A stretch of DNA of 64,000 nucleotides from Chryseobacterium camelliae (GCF_027920545.1 NZ_CP115859.1:1426001-1490000), one strand, 5' to 3'. Positions 17,219 to 27,423 are shown, counted from the first letter of the stretch. Numbers and translations are program-made. Notes: generated by a model not told the origin, from the sequence alone.

Positions 17219-18646
17219 TTAGAATTTATCCCAGAAAAGTTTTGTTTGCTGAGTATCTCCACCTATAGCACTGGCCGCTTGAGCCAGATTAGCTCCATTC
17301 AGGTTTTTTTCTATTACAGGATATGTAAATCTATTAGGAACAGGATTTCCTGTTGCTGCAGGTAAGCTAAGCGTAGGAGCATCATACATTCTCCAAACTG
17401 TCCAAGCTTCAAATCCTCTGTTATACATTGCAATCCAGAATTGTTTAGCAATCTTCTGTTTCCAGGTTCCCGGAGCAGTTGCATAATTCACATCAGGTCT
17501 AGCCAAATATGTAGCAATATCAGCAGCTGATATTCCCCAATATTGCATACTAGCCGTGACAGCATTCGTATAATAGACAGCTGCTGTAGACCCCACATTA
17601 TATCCTCTTTCTCTAGCATCTGCAAGTAAAAAAGAAATTTCAGAATAATCCATTAAATCACCGGCTAGATTTCTAGTAAAAAAAACATCACCTATATGCG
17701 TAAAATCAGTATATGTATTAAAATCTCCATAAACTCCTCCAATATATGGGGTTTTGTTATCATCAAAAAATACTGTTCTTCTTGGGTCTGAAAGCCCATT
17801 AAGATAATTAACGAATGTATCAGCTGGTACAAAATCCTGACGACCACTTAATACCAAGTCTGCATATAAAGGATTAGCGTTTACTGTATTATCTTCATAC
17901 TGCAAGGTAAAATTATCCGCATTGGAAGCCATTAGCCCCAAATTATAAGCTGCTTCAGCTTCCTGCTTTGATAGAGCTGGATCTGCATCTGCTAGTCTCA
18001 TTGCCAATTTAAATTTCAGTGAAGCTGCTAATTTTTTCCATTTAGAAATGTCATTATTATAGATAAAATCATTTTCAAAACCAGCTGCTGATGAATTCAA
18101 ATTATTATACGCTGCTGTGGTTTTATTTAACAAATCTTTATAAATTGCAAGTGCATCATCATATTTCGGTGTTGTATTAGCATTACCTTGAAGTGCCTCT
18201 GTGTATGGCATATTTCCAAATAAATCAACCAGTTGCTGCCATGCATAGACTTCAACAAGGGTAATCATTGCTTCTTGATTCTTTTTTTCAGCAGGTAATA
18301 AAGTTTCATCTGATAAAAGGGATTCTTTAGCTTTTTTCAAGTCATAAAGAACATTGGTATACATTAAAGTTACATGAGTGTCAGGAATTCCTCTATTTCT
18401 GATGTCATAATTTGTTTCTTCCGTATACTGACATTCTGTCCATTGCTGGGCAACCAGTCTAAAAATATTTCTATTTACACTGGTATTTCCCATTTGATCA
18501 AACAAACTCTTCACTCCATTTGTAAACAAGAAGCTAGCAGGAACTTCCGTTGGATTCTTAGGGTCAACATTTAATTCCGCATAATCCTCATTGGAACAAG
18601 ATAACAGAGAGAATGCAACCAATGATCCTAATATTATTTTTTTCAT
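17219..18646 (-). CDS. SusD/RagB-family outer-membrane lipoprotein (pair 1)
   Basis: A 475-residue lipoprotein (lipobox LLSC, Cys17) with the SusD-like helical architecture: FTNGVKSLFDQMGN, the DFYGDxPY-type segment LVDLFGNMPYTEALQG, WKKLAASLKFKLAMRLAD and a C-terminal FWIAMYNRGFEAWTVWRM / PNRFTYP. SusD proteins sit as the lid on their SusC transporter and bind the substrate, often glycans or peptides, at the cell surface. Its SusC gene lies 21 nt upstream. No degradative enzyme is encoded nearby, so the substrate is unknown. Confidence 0.92.
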   Translation of the reverse strand: MKKIILGSLVAFSLLSCSNEDYAELNVDPKNPTEVPASFLFTNGVKSLFDQMGNTSVNRNIFRLVAQQWTECQYTEETNYDIRNRGIPDTHVTLMYTNVLYDLKKAKESLLSDETLLPAEKKNQEAMITLVEVYAWQQLVDLFGNMPYTEALQGNANTTPKYDDALAIYKDLLNKTTAAYNNLNSSAAGFENDFIYNNDISKWKKLAASLKFKLAMRLADADPALSKQEAEAAYNLGLMASNADNFTLQYEDNTVNANPLYADLVLSGRQDFVPADTFVNYLNGLSDPRRTVFFDDNKTPYIGGVYGDFNTYTDFTHIGDVFFTRNLAGDLMDYSEISFLLADARERGYNVGSTAAVYYTNAVTASMQYWGISAADIATYLARPDVNYATAPGTWKQKIAKQFWIAMYNRGFEAWTVWRMYDAPTLSLPAATGNPVPNRFTYPVIEKNLNGANLAQAASAIGGDTQQTKLFWDKF

Positions 18647-18667
18647 TTTTCTTAATTTAAATTGTTA

Positions 18668-21600
18668 TTAAAACTCAACTTTTAAACTCGCTCCATATTC
18701 TCTGTATGTTGGATGCGCACCGTTCTGAAAACCCAGAGCATTTCCTGCGCCTAAACTAGCTTCAGGGTCAGAATATGGTAGATTTTTATGGATAATCCAT
18801 AAGTTTCTACCAATTAAAGATAGGGTCATGCTGTCAATAAATGATATTCCTAATGTCTCTTTCGAGAATTTATAAGATAAGGTCACATTTCTTAATTTAA
18901 CAAATGATCCATCATAAACATGCATCGCTTCAGGACCTCCATAATATCCATATCCATTGGTATAATTAGACATTTGCGTTCTAATATCATTTATACTCCC
19001 ATCCGCTTTAACACCCGGTAAAATAACTCCACCTCCATTAGCTACCGAATTTCTTATAGGATTTCCTAAGTCATTTAAGCCTGCCGTTTCTTGGTAAAGA
19101 CCTGTTGCTAAACCGAATGCCATATCTTGAGAATACACATCTCCTCCTTGTTTAATATCAATTAAGAAACTCAAACTTAAATTTTTATATTTAAATGTAT
19201 TCATAATACTTCCTCTCCAATCTGGTATTGCATCACCTATTACTTCCTGTGGATTCTCACTAATTAAATATTTACCATTAGCACCTACAACTCGTTGCCC
19301 ATTCAAATAAACATAATTTGTTCCTCTAATTGTACCTGTAGATTCTCCTAATAATGCTCCAGTAGTAACGTTCCACATTGATGCAAATTCCAAAAATGGA
19401 GTATCTCCGTTAATTCTAGTAACTTTAGACTCATTTTTAGACCAGTTACCTGTTAGCTCCCAAGAAAAATCTTTATTTTTAATAGGAACCACTGTCAGCC
19501 TTGCCTCAATACCTTTATTTTCAATATCTCCTGAATTTACCCAACCTGAAACAAAACCAGATGTCGGAGAAAAGTCAGTAGGCGTAATCAAATCTTTAGT
19601 GGTTTGCTTATATATAGAAACATCAAAACTTAATCTATTCTTAAAAAAAGCCATTTCCAATCCTGCTTCAAGTTCATTCATAAACTCCGGTCTAAGGTTA
19701 GGATTATTCGTTACTTGAGGGGATGTGGCATTATAAGATCCATTAAATGCAGGATTAAGCACATATGTATTCTCTAGTTGATATGCACCTGTATCATTAC
19801 CTACTTTTGCATAATTAAACCTTACTTTCCCAAAATTTATTACATTTTTATTTAATAATTCTGAAAATATAAAACTCGTCGCCCCAGAATAGTACCAATA
19901 TCTCATATTTTCTTTTGGAAAAGATGAAGATCTATCAGTTCTCACGGACCCATCTACATATAACATTTTTTTGTATCCTAGACTTGCCTGCGCAAAAGTA
20001 CCATCCACATTTTTCTTAATATCGAAATTAGAAAGATTGGCCTCAGTTAATGCTTCAGCAGTATTGGTAATTGAATACAGGCCTGGAACTTTCAATCCAC
20101 CGTTAGTCACAGCAGTATTACCTACTCTTCCATTTCTTCTGAAATTAAATCCGATATTTCCATTTAAGTTAAAATCTTCTCCAAAATCTTTATCAATATT
20201 AAGGATCGCATCATAATTCATTTCGTACACTCTCTGATCTCTAAAATAATATTCCCCTTTACCTCCATTCGATAACCTACCTTGGTCTGAAGAGCCTATC
20301 GCCACTCTTTCTTCCTGTAATTCATCATACATATCGATAGTATATCTTCCCATAAAGTTCAACCAATCAGTAAGTTTATAGTTTAATCCAAAATTACCGA
20401 AATATCGGTTTCTGCTATCTGTCTGATAATTTTCATATCTGTTAAAATAAAAATTATCCGTATAACCTACTTCTTGGTTTTCATAATCTTTTATATTCCA
20501 GGTTATGTTTTGACCTGTTAGAAAATATGCTTGTCTTTGTTTTTCCATATCAACAGACATATTCCACCACTGTCTAAAACCTTGCATCGGGTTTCTCGAT
20601 TCATATCCTGTATAAGCACGACCTTTACCTCTCGTATTCGTAAATGTTAGATTTCCAAATACATTAAGTTTGTCTGTCAGATTATAGTCTGCTGAAAAAT
20701 CTAATGTATTTCTTTTAATATAGCTATTAGGCAACCCTCCTTCCTGATTAAAATTGGTATACCCTAGTCTAAACTTTCCTTTTTCATTACCCCCAGAAAA
20801 AGCAACAGAGTTTTGATAAGTTGCTGAGGGTCCCCAAACAGAGTTCGGGTCTGTTCCAGCTACCCAACGTGTTGGTTGTAAATAACCAGGTAACTGAGGG
20901 TATTGAGAATCCCAATTGTAGACCATCATATTGGGATTAAAGGCAGTACCAAAAGAAGCATCATCATAGGTATAGACAATATTATCATCAACAATACCAT
21001 CTCCATTTATATCGCCACTATAAAAAGAACTTCCTGTATACCCTCCACCATATTCGTGCTGATACTTAGGTAATGTTGTTTTATCAACTGTTCCTACTGT
21101 TAAGGAACTATTAAATTCAACCCCGATTTTTCTACTTTTCTTACCTTTTTTAGTAGTAATCATCAAGACCCCGTTCATACCTCTTGAACCATACAATGCA
21201 CTTGCAGCCGCACCTTTTAATACGTTAACACTCTCAATATCATTTGGATTGATATCAGCCATTCCGTTAGAGTAATCATAAGCTCCTCCCCCAGATTGGA
21301 TACCACTTTGATTATAGGTTTCATTATTAATTGGAGTTCCATCTACAACAACAAGAACCTGATTACTAGATGTTAATGATTTTATTCCTCGAATAACCAT
21401 GTTGGTGGACCCCCCCATAGTACCGGATTGGGTAATATTAAGACCTGCGACTTGCCCCGCTAAAGCATCTGAAACATTGGCTACAGGAACAGAAGAAACC
21501 TGTTCACCTTTAACTTCGGTCGTTGCATAACCCAAAGCTTTCTTTTCTCTTTTAATACCAAGTGCAGTTACTACTACACCTTCAATGTCTTGTGTTTTAA

Positions 21601-21688
21601 TAGTATCTTTTTTTGTCTGCTGAGCATTCGCAACAACTAGAGACGAAGACAATACTAATACAAGCACACCTGCTGTTAGTTTCTTCAT
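18668..21688 (-). CDS. SusC/RagA-family TonB-linked outer-membrane transporter (pair 1)
   Basis: The 1006-residue protein has a signal peptide (1-22, ending ANAQ), a TonB-dependent receptor plug with ALAGQVAGLNITQSG, NMVIRGIKSL, VLVVVDGTPI, IESVNVLKGAAASALYGSRGMNG and ITTKKGKK, and a long barrel ending in Phe. The N-terminal CarboxypepD_reg-like domain found in many SusC proteins is absent: the plug follows the signal peptide almost directly. It imports nutrients with its SusD partner, energised by TonB-ExbBD. It shares a 31-nt upstream block with the second SusC gene. Confidence 0.95.
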   Translation of the reverse strand: MKKLTAGVLVLVLSSSLVVANAQQTKKDTIKTQDIEGVVVTALGIKREKKALGYATTEVKGEQVSSVPVANVSDALAGQVAGLNITQSGTMGGSTNMVIRGIKSLTSSNQVLVVVDGTPINNETYNQSGIQSGGGAYDYSNGMADINPNDIESVNVLKGAAASALYGSRGMNGVLMITTKKGKKSRKIGVEFNSSLTVGTVDKTTLPKYQHEYGGGYTGSSFYSGDINGDGIVDDNIVYTYDDASFGTAFNPNMMVYNWDSQYPQLPGYLQPTRWVAGTDPNSVWGPSATYQNSVAFSGGNEKGKFRLGYTNFNQEGGLPNSYIKRNTLDFSADYNLTDKLNVFGNLTFTNTRGKGRAYTGYESRNPMQGFRQWWNMSVDMEKQRQAYFLTGQNITWNIKDYENQEVGYTDNFYFNRYENYQTDSRNRYFGNFGLNYKLTDWLNFMGRYTIDMYDELQEERVAIGSSDQGRLSNGGKGEYYFRDQRVYEMNYDAILNIDKDFGEDFNLNGNIGFNFRRNGRVGNTAVTNGGLKVPGLYSITNTAEALTEANLSNFDIKKNVDGTFAQASLGYKKMLYVDGSVRTDRSSSFPKENMRYWYYSGATSFIFSELLNKNVINFGKVRFNYAKVGNDTGAYQLENTYVLNPAFNGSYNATSPQVTNNPNLRPEFMNELEAGLEMAFFKNRLSFDVSIYKQTTKDLITPTDFSPTSGFVSGWVNSGDIENKGIEARLTVVPIKNKDFSWELTGNWSKNESKVTRINGDTPFLEFASMWNVTTGALLGESTGTIRGTNYVYLNGQRVVGANGKYLISENPQEVIGDAIPDWRGSIMNTFKYKNLSLSFLIDIKQGGDVYSQDMAFGLATGLYQETAGLNDLGNPIRNSVANGGGVILPGVKADGSINDIRTQMSNYTNGYGYYGGPEAMHVYDGSFVKLRNVTLSYKFSKETLGISFIDSMTLSLIGRNLWIIHKNLPYSDPEASLGAGNALGFQNGAHPTYREYGASLKVEF

Positions 21689-22003
21689 ATTAAATTAATT
21701 TTGTGATATACAAATTTGTAAAACTTTATTAAAATAACAAAAGAAAAAGACAAAAAATTAATAAATATTCAAAATTTATAACAAAAAATAAACAATTAAT
21801 CCAAAAAAAATGTTAATTGATTAGATTTTAACAAAACAAAATAGATAAAGAGAATGTAAAATTATAGTAATATTAATTACTTAAAATTGGTATAATCTAT
21901 ATAAAAATATTACAAAAAAAGAAAAACAACTGATTTTCAAAACAATACAAATTGGCATAAATTTATTCCAATCTTTAACAACTATGTATTGCATACTTAT
22001 TGT
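21689..22003. other. Intergenic region between the two SusCD operons
   Basis: This very AT-rich stretch separates the terminator of pair 2 from the start of susC of pair 1. It holds the conserved promoter block at 21711-21741. I see no open frame or RNA gene in the remainder. Confidence 0.6.
21711..21741 (-). promoter_or_regulatory. Likely promoter of SusC gene 1
   Basis: The reverse strand reads TTTG, 17 nt, then TACAAATTTG. This resembles the Bacteroidetes -33 TTTG and a variant of the -7 TAnnTTTG box. The whole 31-nt block matches 26658-26689 upstream of the other SusC gene at about 28 of 32 positions. Confidence 0.6.
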
Positions 22004-22029
22004 AAATAAAAAAACCGCCCGAAGGCGGT
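22004..22029 (-). terminator. Terminator of the second SusCD operon
   Basis: Same sequence as the terminator at 17163-17188: ACCGCC-TTCG-GGCGGT plus a T7 run on the reverse strand. It lies 22 nt after the SusD stop codon. Confidence 0.9.
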
Positions 22030-22050
22030 TTAATTATTTTCTCTAATAGA

Positions 22051-23583
22051 TTAGTTTCTGTTCCAGAAAGGAGTAAACTGATTCTTAACAAATACATCAG
22101 CCTGATTTACTACAGGAACATTAGCAGAATTTGTATTATATTCTCTACCTGGGTAAATTAATCTCCAAGGTTTATTAGGCTGCGTAGCCGTAAGTGCTAA
22201 TGGAGTCTCAGGATAACCCGTTTTCAAATAATTAATATAAGTCTCTTGTGGTTTGAAATAGTGCAAAGCTACCATTCTCTGGTATTGAATTGCTGCAATT
22301 TGACCATCTGAACCATTCCAACCGTAAGGTTTAGTACTTAATGAATTTAAATATGTTGCTGCCTGTGCTGCTGTACCTCCTAACAATGCAAATGATGCAT
22401 TAACAGCATTTGCATAATTTACTTGAGCCCCAGAGAAAATAGCAGGATATAACACTGCGGCCTCAGCCTGTAACAAATAAGACTCCGCTGCGGTCATAAC
22501 ATATCCATCAATATCCGAATTGGTTGTAGGTGATTGATGATTAAGAAACTTCCAGCCCATTCTTGAAAAAGAAGATTCTGTTGCACCTGGAATCTGTCCT
22601 TCTCCCTGATTGATACCTCTGATTGTACCACCAGCAGCTAAATACATAAGACCACGACGTGTATCTACAGTACCAGATGTTTTAGCATTAGAACCATTCA
22701 ACAATGTTGCAAAATGATTAGAAATCATAATATATCTCCATCCATTTGTATTAATAGCAGATGCATCAAAATTAACATAACCATAATTATTAATTAAAGG
22801 ATTCTGTTGATCAGCATTAGCATTTCCGTATCCTGGGTTTATGCTTATATTTGTAGTTACAAACTGTTGACCTTGTAAAGACTGTAATTGACTATCAACG
22901 AACGACTTGATTGAACTATTGGTAACCTTAGACTGTCTTAAAAGTAATCTTAGTTTAATCGTATTTGCTACCTTCTTCCAAGCAGCCATGTCCCCTTGCA
23001 ATATAACATCTTCATTTCCTACCGCAACTACTGGAGTAGTATTGTCAATACTTGCAATAGCATCATTAAGCATCAAGACAAGACTTCTATAAATATCTTC
23101 TCCCTTATCATATTTAGGAGTTAGATTAGCTTCTCTTTGAAAAGCTTCTGAGAACGGAGCATCTCCATAAAAATCTACGATATATTGCATACTGTTTGCC
23201 ATCAAAATTTTTGCAATAGCAGCATGATGAGAATATTCTCCAGCTTTAGGACTGTTATAGATATTTGCATATCTACTCATAGCCAAATAACTGTTATTCC
23301 AAAAATTATTTGCTGGAGCAAAAGCAGATGTCACTTGCATTTGATATTCAGCACTCATTGGTGATGCAAAATAATACACATTTCCTGCCCAATTGTTCAT
23401 CCAAATATTAGAAAGTTCAAAAATATCAGAAACCTCAACACCGTAATTCGAAGTTTCAGCTGCACTCAAATATCTATCTGGAGAAACAGCTTCCACACTT
23501 GGATTATTAACAGCAGTATTATCATCAAGTTCACAAGAAGCAAGAGAAAAAGCTGCTACTGCTACATAAATATATTTTTTCAT
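22051..23583 (-). CDS. SusD/RagB-family outer-membrane lipoprotein (pair 2)
   Basis: A 510-residue lipoprotein (lipobox LASC, Cys17). SusD-like features include the segment YIVDFYGDAPFSEAFQ, KYDKGEDIYRSLVLMLNDAI, WKKVANTIKLRLLLRQ and the C-terminal PWRLIYPGREYN. It is the substrate-binding lid of the SusC encoded 23 nt upstream. It is a clear relative of the pair 1 protein but strongly diverged from it. No enzyme, sensor or regulator gene accompanies it, so the ligand cannot be inferred. Confidence 0.92.
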   Translation of the reverse strand: MKKYIYVAVAAFSLASCELDDNTAVNNPSVEAVSPDRYLSAAETSNYGVEVSDIFELSNIWMNNWAGNVYYFASPMSAEYQMQVTSAFAPANNFWNNSYLAMSRYANIYNSPKAGEYSHHAAIAKILMANSMQYIVDFYGDAPFSEAFQREANLTPKYDKGEDIYRSLVLMLNDAIASIDNTTPVVAVGNEDVILQGDMAAWKKVANTIKLRLLLRQSKVTNSSIKSFVDSQLQSLQGQQFVTTNISINPGYGNANADQQNPLINNYGYVNFDASAINTNGWRYIMISNHFATLLNGSNAKTSGTVDTRRGLMYLAAGGTIRGINQGEGQIPGATESSFSRMGWKFLNHQSPTTNSDIDGYVMTAAESYLLQAEAAVLYPAIFSGAQVNYANAVNASFALLGGTAAQAATYLNSLSTKPYGWNGSDGQIAAIQYQRMVALHYFKPQETYINYLKTGYPETPLALTATQPNKPWRLIYPGREYNTNSANVPVVNQADVFVKNQFTPFWNRN

Positions 23584-23606
23584 TAGTATAAAATTAAAAT
23601 TATGAA

Positions 23607-26600
23607 TTAAAATGTAATAGAAATATTTCCTCCAAAAGTTCTTAGGTTAGGATATTGTACCGCACCAGAACTAATATATCCAGAGTATGCTCCATCACCT
23701 TGATATGAAGTTTCAGGATCGTCATAATTTCTGTTCTCTTTTGCAAATTTAACGAATGGATTTCTAGCTTGAACACCTATCGTTAATTCATTAATTCTAG
23801 AATTTCCTAGTAAACTTTTGTCAAAAGTATAAGAAAGTCCAATTTCTCTTATCTTAAATGCTGAAGCATCTAAAACAAAATTTTCACCTACCTGGTTATA
23901 TAATGCCCCGCCATAATATTCAGAAGCCGCAAGCGTAGGATTATAATTAGGATCTGATGGATTATTATATGTAGTAGCATAAATTGGTACGCTAGTATTG
24001 GCTACATAAGCTCCATTTTGTAGATAAACAGAATTAGGGATTATATAAGCCTGTGTTCTGTCAAAAGCTGCAGATTCTTCAAGTTGACCAGAAAATGCCA
24101 TTGAATTTTTAGTACCAGAGAAGAATTTATGACCTGTACGATAATCAGCTGTAGCTGATAATGTAAATCCTTTTACTTTCAAGGTAGTGGTAAAACCAAG
24201 TATATACTTAGGAGTTGTATTTCCTAATACTTTCAGCTGAGAATCTACTTTTGGTAAACCTGTAATGGCATCCACAACAATATTACCTTGAGTATCTCTT
24301 ACATAAGTAGTTCCTTTAATAACATTTAAACGTTCTCCTTCAATAGCAAATAATCCTGAATAAGAATTTGAAAGCAATGCGATTTCTTTAGCACCATCTG
24401 CCAATTTCTTCACTTTAGTATAGGCACTTGTAAAGTTGGCTCCAATATCCCAACGTACATCTTTTGTTTTAATAGGTACTAGGTTTAAATTCATTTCTAT
24501 ACCTTTCCCTTCCAAGTCACCCACGTTACTCCATTGCCCATTTACACCAGATGATGTAGAGGTTTGCTGGAATGTTATCAAATCAGTAGTTTTGGTTTGA
24601 AAAACAGCTCCATCAAAAGTAATTCTATCCTTAAATAAGCCAAACGAAAGCCCTACTTCTGCTTTAGATACTTTTTGAGGTTTTAAATTAACATCATAAA
24701 TCGTAGTTTGTGGAACATAACTAATATATCCGCTTGATGCATAAGGATATCCTGCTCCAATCACAGCAACAGGGTCAAGATTATAAGCACCAATTGGACC
24801 AGTACCTGCAGTACCTTCTATAGCACCCGTAATTTTTAGGAAGTTTAAAACATTTCCGCCAAAATCAAATGCTTTAGTAGGAATAAAAGAAACCGAAGCA
24901 GATGGGAAGAAATAATCAAATTTATTACTATATTGTTTTTGCACCAATAATGAGTTCATCTCATATCTTCCTGTGAGGTTAAGGAATAGATATTTTTTAT
25001 ATGACAAATCAACATTTGCTAAAAGTGCGTGAACATTATTGTGACTTCTATTGTTCGCTAAAGTACTTGGTTGCGCGGGACTAGAAAGATTAGAAATTGT
25101 ATACAGACCAGGAATAACAAGACCAGTACCTCCTGCCTGATTATTTTTAGTTCTGAAATCTTGGAAATTATGACCTAAAGTAACATCCAAATTCAAGTCG
25201 GTTGCAATATCATAATTAGCATTCAAAAGCAAATCACCATAATATCTCTGAGAAGTAGAAGTCGACTCAAAATAATTAGATTGAATATCATTTACAATAC
25301 CATTATAAATAGCAGGTGCTACAAAACCATTATTAAAGCTGCTGCTCTCCAACGAAGTAAAGTTTATATTACCACGATAGGTAAGTTTGATATGATCGTT
25401 AAAATCGTAACCAACTCCTGCAATAATGTTAAAATAATTTCTTAAACTATTTCCACGAACATGCTTTAATCTATAGTAAGGACTGGTATAATAAATATTC
25501 CATGCGTATCCATTATCACCGTAGTCTTTAAATTTCTCAATAGGGGTATCTGCAGAACTTTGAAGAAGATCATGATATATAGTAGCATCAGCTTCAGTAC
25601 TCTTATTTCTGATATAGTTTACCTGACCGTCGAAACTCCACTTATCTATTTTTGCTCCTCCTTTTAACAATACAGAATATCTGCTTACTTTGTCACCCGG
25701 CACAACAAATTCCTTCTCTAAGCTACCAATATTCATCCCAAAATACCCATCTCTACTACCTGTAGATATTGTTAAAGTATTTTGGAAAATAGTTCCTGTT
25801 TTGAAAAAATCTTTAATATTATCTTTTCCATAAGGAGCAAAGGCTGACATTATAGACCCGGCTTCATCTCCTGCCGGCACACTTGAATTTGGATTCACAT
25901 CAATAGCACCATTCCCATTTGCGTCATACAAAGGAATTCCATATGGTTGCATAGTTCCTGCAAAATTAGGATCATTGAATGCAGGTCCCCAAGCTCCATT
26001 TTCTACGTGAATTTTATCTCCATACCATCCTTGTCCGTAAATTCTCTGTCTCTTTGGTAAAAAAGCAACACTTTCAAAATCTACGGCAGAATTAAAGTTA
26101 ATTCTCACTCTACCACTAGCGGTACCTTTTTTAGTAGTAACAACAACTACTCCATTCACACCTTGAGGACCATAAAGAGCAGCTCCTCCAGCTCCTTTAA
26201 TAATGTTTACAGTCTCTATTAAATCTGGAGGCAACTGAGATAATACGGTTGCTGTTGAAATCACGTTATCTATTACAACTAAGGCTTCAGTATTACCAGT
26301 AATTGTATTCGGAGTCCTGATTACAATACTCTGTGATGAGTTAACACTGTTATTAGTTTGATTGATTCTAACCCCAGAAGCTTTACCGGCGATTGCACTA
26401 ATAGCATTAGGATTGCTTGCTACTTTCAGTTGTTCATTACTTATAACTTGCTGAGCCGTTGTAACTTCATCCTTTACCTTTATACGACCTGTAATAGGTT
26501 GAACAAAAACAACTTCTTCAATTTCTACAGTTTTACCAATAGTATCATTCTTTCTATTCTGTGCATTTACAAGCGCCATAGAAGAGGATACTACAACCAA

Positions 26601-26627
26601 TAAAACGCTAGCTGTTAATTTCTTCAT
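23607..26627 (-). CDS. SusC/RagA-family TonB-linked outer-membrane transporter (pair 2)
   Basis: The 1006-residue protein has a signal peptide MKKLTASVLLVVVSSSMA that closely resembles that of the pair 1 SusC. The plug domain shows AIAGKASGVRINQ, SIVIRTPNTI, ALVVIDNVI, IETVNIIKGAGGAALYGPQG and VVTTKKGTA, and a barrel ending in Phe follows. It too lacks the N-terminal CarboxypepD_reg-like domain. The start at ATG 26627 was chosen because the signal peptide begins there; the frame continues 11 codons upstream into the promoter. Pair 2 and pair 1 are probably an old tandem duplication. Confidence 0.95.
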   Translation of the reverse strand: MKKLTASVLLVVVSSSMALVNAQNRKNDTIGKTVEIEEVVFVQPITGRIKVKDEVTTAQQVISNEQLKVASNPNAISAIAGKASGVRINQTNNSVNSSQSIVIRTPNTITGNTEALVVIDNVISTATVLSQLPPDLIETVNIIKGAGGAALYGPQGVNGVVVVTTKKGTASGRVRINFNSAVDFESVAFLPKRQRIYGQGWYGDKIHVENGAWGPAFNDPNFAGTMQPYGIPLYDANGNGAIDVNPNSSVPAGDEAGSIMSAFAPYGKDNIKDFFKTGTIFQNTLTISTGSRDGYFGMNIGSLEKEFVVPGDKVSRYSVLLKGGAKIDKWSFDGQVNYIRNKSTEADATIYHDLLQSSADTPIEKFKDYGDNGYAWNIYYTSPYYRLKHVRGNSLRNYFNIIAGVGYDFNDHIKLTYRGNINFTSLESSSFNNGFVAPAIYNGIVNDIQSNYFESTSTSQRYYGDLLLNANYDIATDLNLDVTLGHNFQDFRTKNNQAGGTGLVIPGLYTISNLSSPAQPSTLANNRSHNNVHALLANVDLSYKKYLFLNLTGRYEMNSLLVQKQYSNKFDYFFPSASVSFIPTKAFDFGGNVLNFLKITGAIEGTAGTGPIGAYNLDPVAVIGAGYPYASSGYISYVPQTTIYDVNLKPQKVSKAEVGLSFGLFKDRITFDGAVFQTKTTDLITFQQTSTSSGVNGQWSNVGDLEGKGIEMNLNLVPIKTKDVRWDIGANFTSAYTKVKKLADGAKEIALLSNSYSGLFAIEGERLNVIKGTTYVRDTQGNIVVDAITGLPKVDSQLKVLGNTTPKYILGFTTTLKVKGFTLSATADYRTGHKFFSGTKNSMAFSGQLEESAAFDRTQAYIIPNSVYLQNGAYVANTSVPIYATTYNNPSDPNYNPTLAASEYYGGALYNQVGENFVLDASAFKIREIGLSYTFDKSLLGNSRINELTIGVQARNPFVKFAKENRNYDDPETSYQGDGAYSGYISSGAVQYPNLRTFGGNISITF

Positions 26628-26657
26628 ATTTAAATTGATTATTTTTTTTATTATTTG

Positions 26658-26689
26658 CAAATATGTAAAACTTTCTTAAAGTAACCAAA
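26658..26689 (-). promoter_or_regulatory. Likely promoter of SusC gene 2
   Basis: The reverse strand reads TTTG, 18 nt, then TACATATTTG, closely matching the block upstream of the other SusC gene, and is placed about 30 nt before the ATG in both cases. Divergent rnhB starts at 26748. Confidence 0.6.
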
Positions 26690-26747
26690 TATTTTGTTAA
26701 AAATCTTTAATATTGCATGTTTTTATGTTTTGAAACACAAGATAATT

Positions 26748-27332
26748 ATGGAATTATTAAAAAAATGGTCCTTTTTTTATGCCGAAGCAGGGTGCGATGA
26801 AGTCGGCAGAGGATGTTTGTGTGGTCCAGTAGTTGCCGCAGCTGTAATTTTGAACGATAATTTTAACCAAAATTTGGTTAACGATTCAAAAAAGTTAAAT
26901 TTTAAGACTAGAATGAGTCTTGATAATTATATAAAAGATAATGTTAAAGATTATGCTATTGCTGAACTTTCTCCAGAATTTATAGACAAACACAATATTC
27001 TTAATGCAAGCATCCATGCAATGCATCAGGCTTTGGATAAACTAACAATCAGACCAGAACTAATTTTAGTTGATGGAAATAAATTCCATCCTTATAACTA
27101 TATACCCCATGAGTGCATCATTAAAGGTGACTCAAAAGTTCTGTCAATTGCAGCAGCTTCGATTTTAGCCAAAAATTATAGAGATAAATTAATGATGGAA
27201 CTTCACGAAGAACATCCTGAATATGGCTGGAATACCAACTTTGGATACGCCACAAAAAAGCACCAAGAAGCCTTAATTAAATTTGGTCCGACAAAATATC
27301 ATAGACAATCATTCAGATTGAAATATGATTAA
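26748..27332 (+). CDS. rnhB: Ribonuclease HII
   Basis: A 194-residue enzyme that cleaves the RNA strand of RNA-DNA hybrids, including single ribonucleotides in DNA. The active-site motif CDEVGRGCLCGPVVAA (D17, E18) and ILVDGNK carry the acidic residues, and the C-terminal region NFGYATKKHQEAL...YHRQSF is typical. The start at ATG 26748 matches family length; an upstream in-frame start near 26694 would add 18 residues that look unlike the family. It is divergent from the SusC gene. Confidence 0.95.
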   Translation: MELLKKWSFFYAEAGCDEVGRGCLCGPVVAAAVILNDNFNQNLVNDSKKLNFKTRMSLDNYIKDNVKDYAIAELSPEFIDKHNILNASIHAMHQALDKLTIRPELILVDGNKFHPYNYIPHECIIKGDSKVLSIAAASILAKNYRDKLMMELHEEHPEYGWNTNFGYATKKHQEALIKFGPTKYHRQSFRLKYD

Positions 27333-27374
27333 GATTTTTAATTAAGTATAATATACCTTATTATATATACAAAT

Positions 27375-27408
27375 AAAAAAGAGAAGCAATAATTTGCTTC
27401 TCTTTTTT
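27375..27408. terminator. Bidirectional terminator between rnhB and yidC
   Basis: AAAAAGAGAAGCAA / TTGCTTCTCTTTTT with a short loop and A/T runs on both sides. It serves both convergent genes. Confidence 0.88.
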
Positions 27409-27423
27409 GTTATCATAAGTTCT

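Noticed and set aside
17134-17262. N-terminal extension of argS to 17262
   Set aside because: The added 43 residues read through the terminator of the preceding SusD gene and do not resemble arginyl-tRNA synthetase N-termini.
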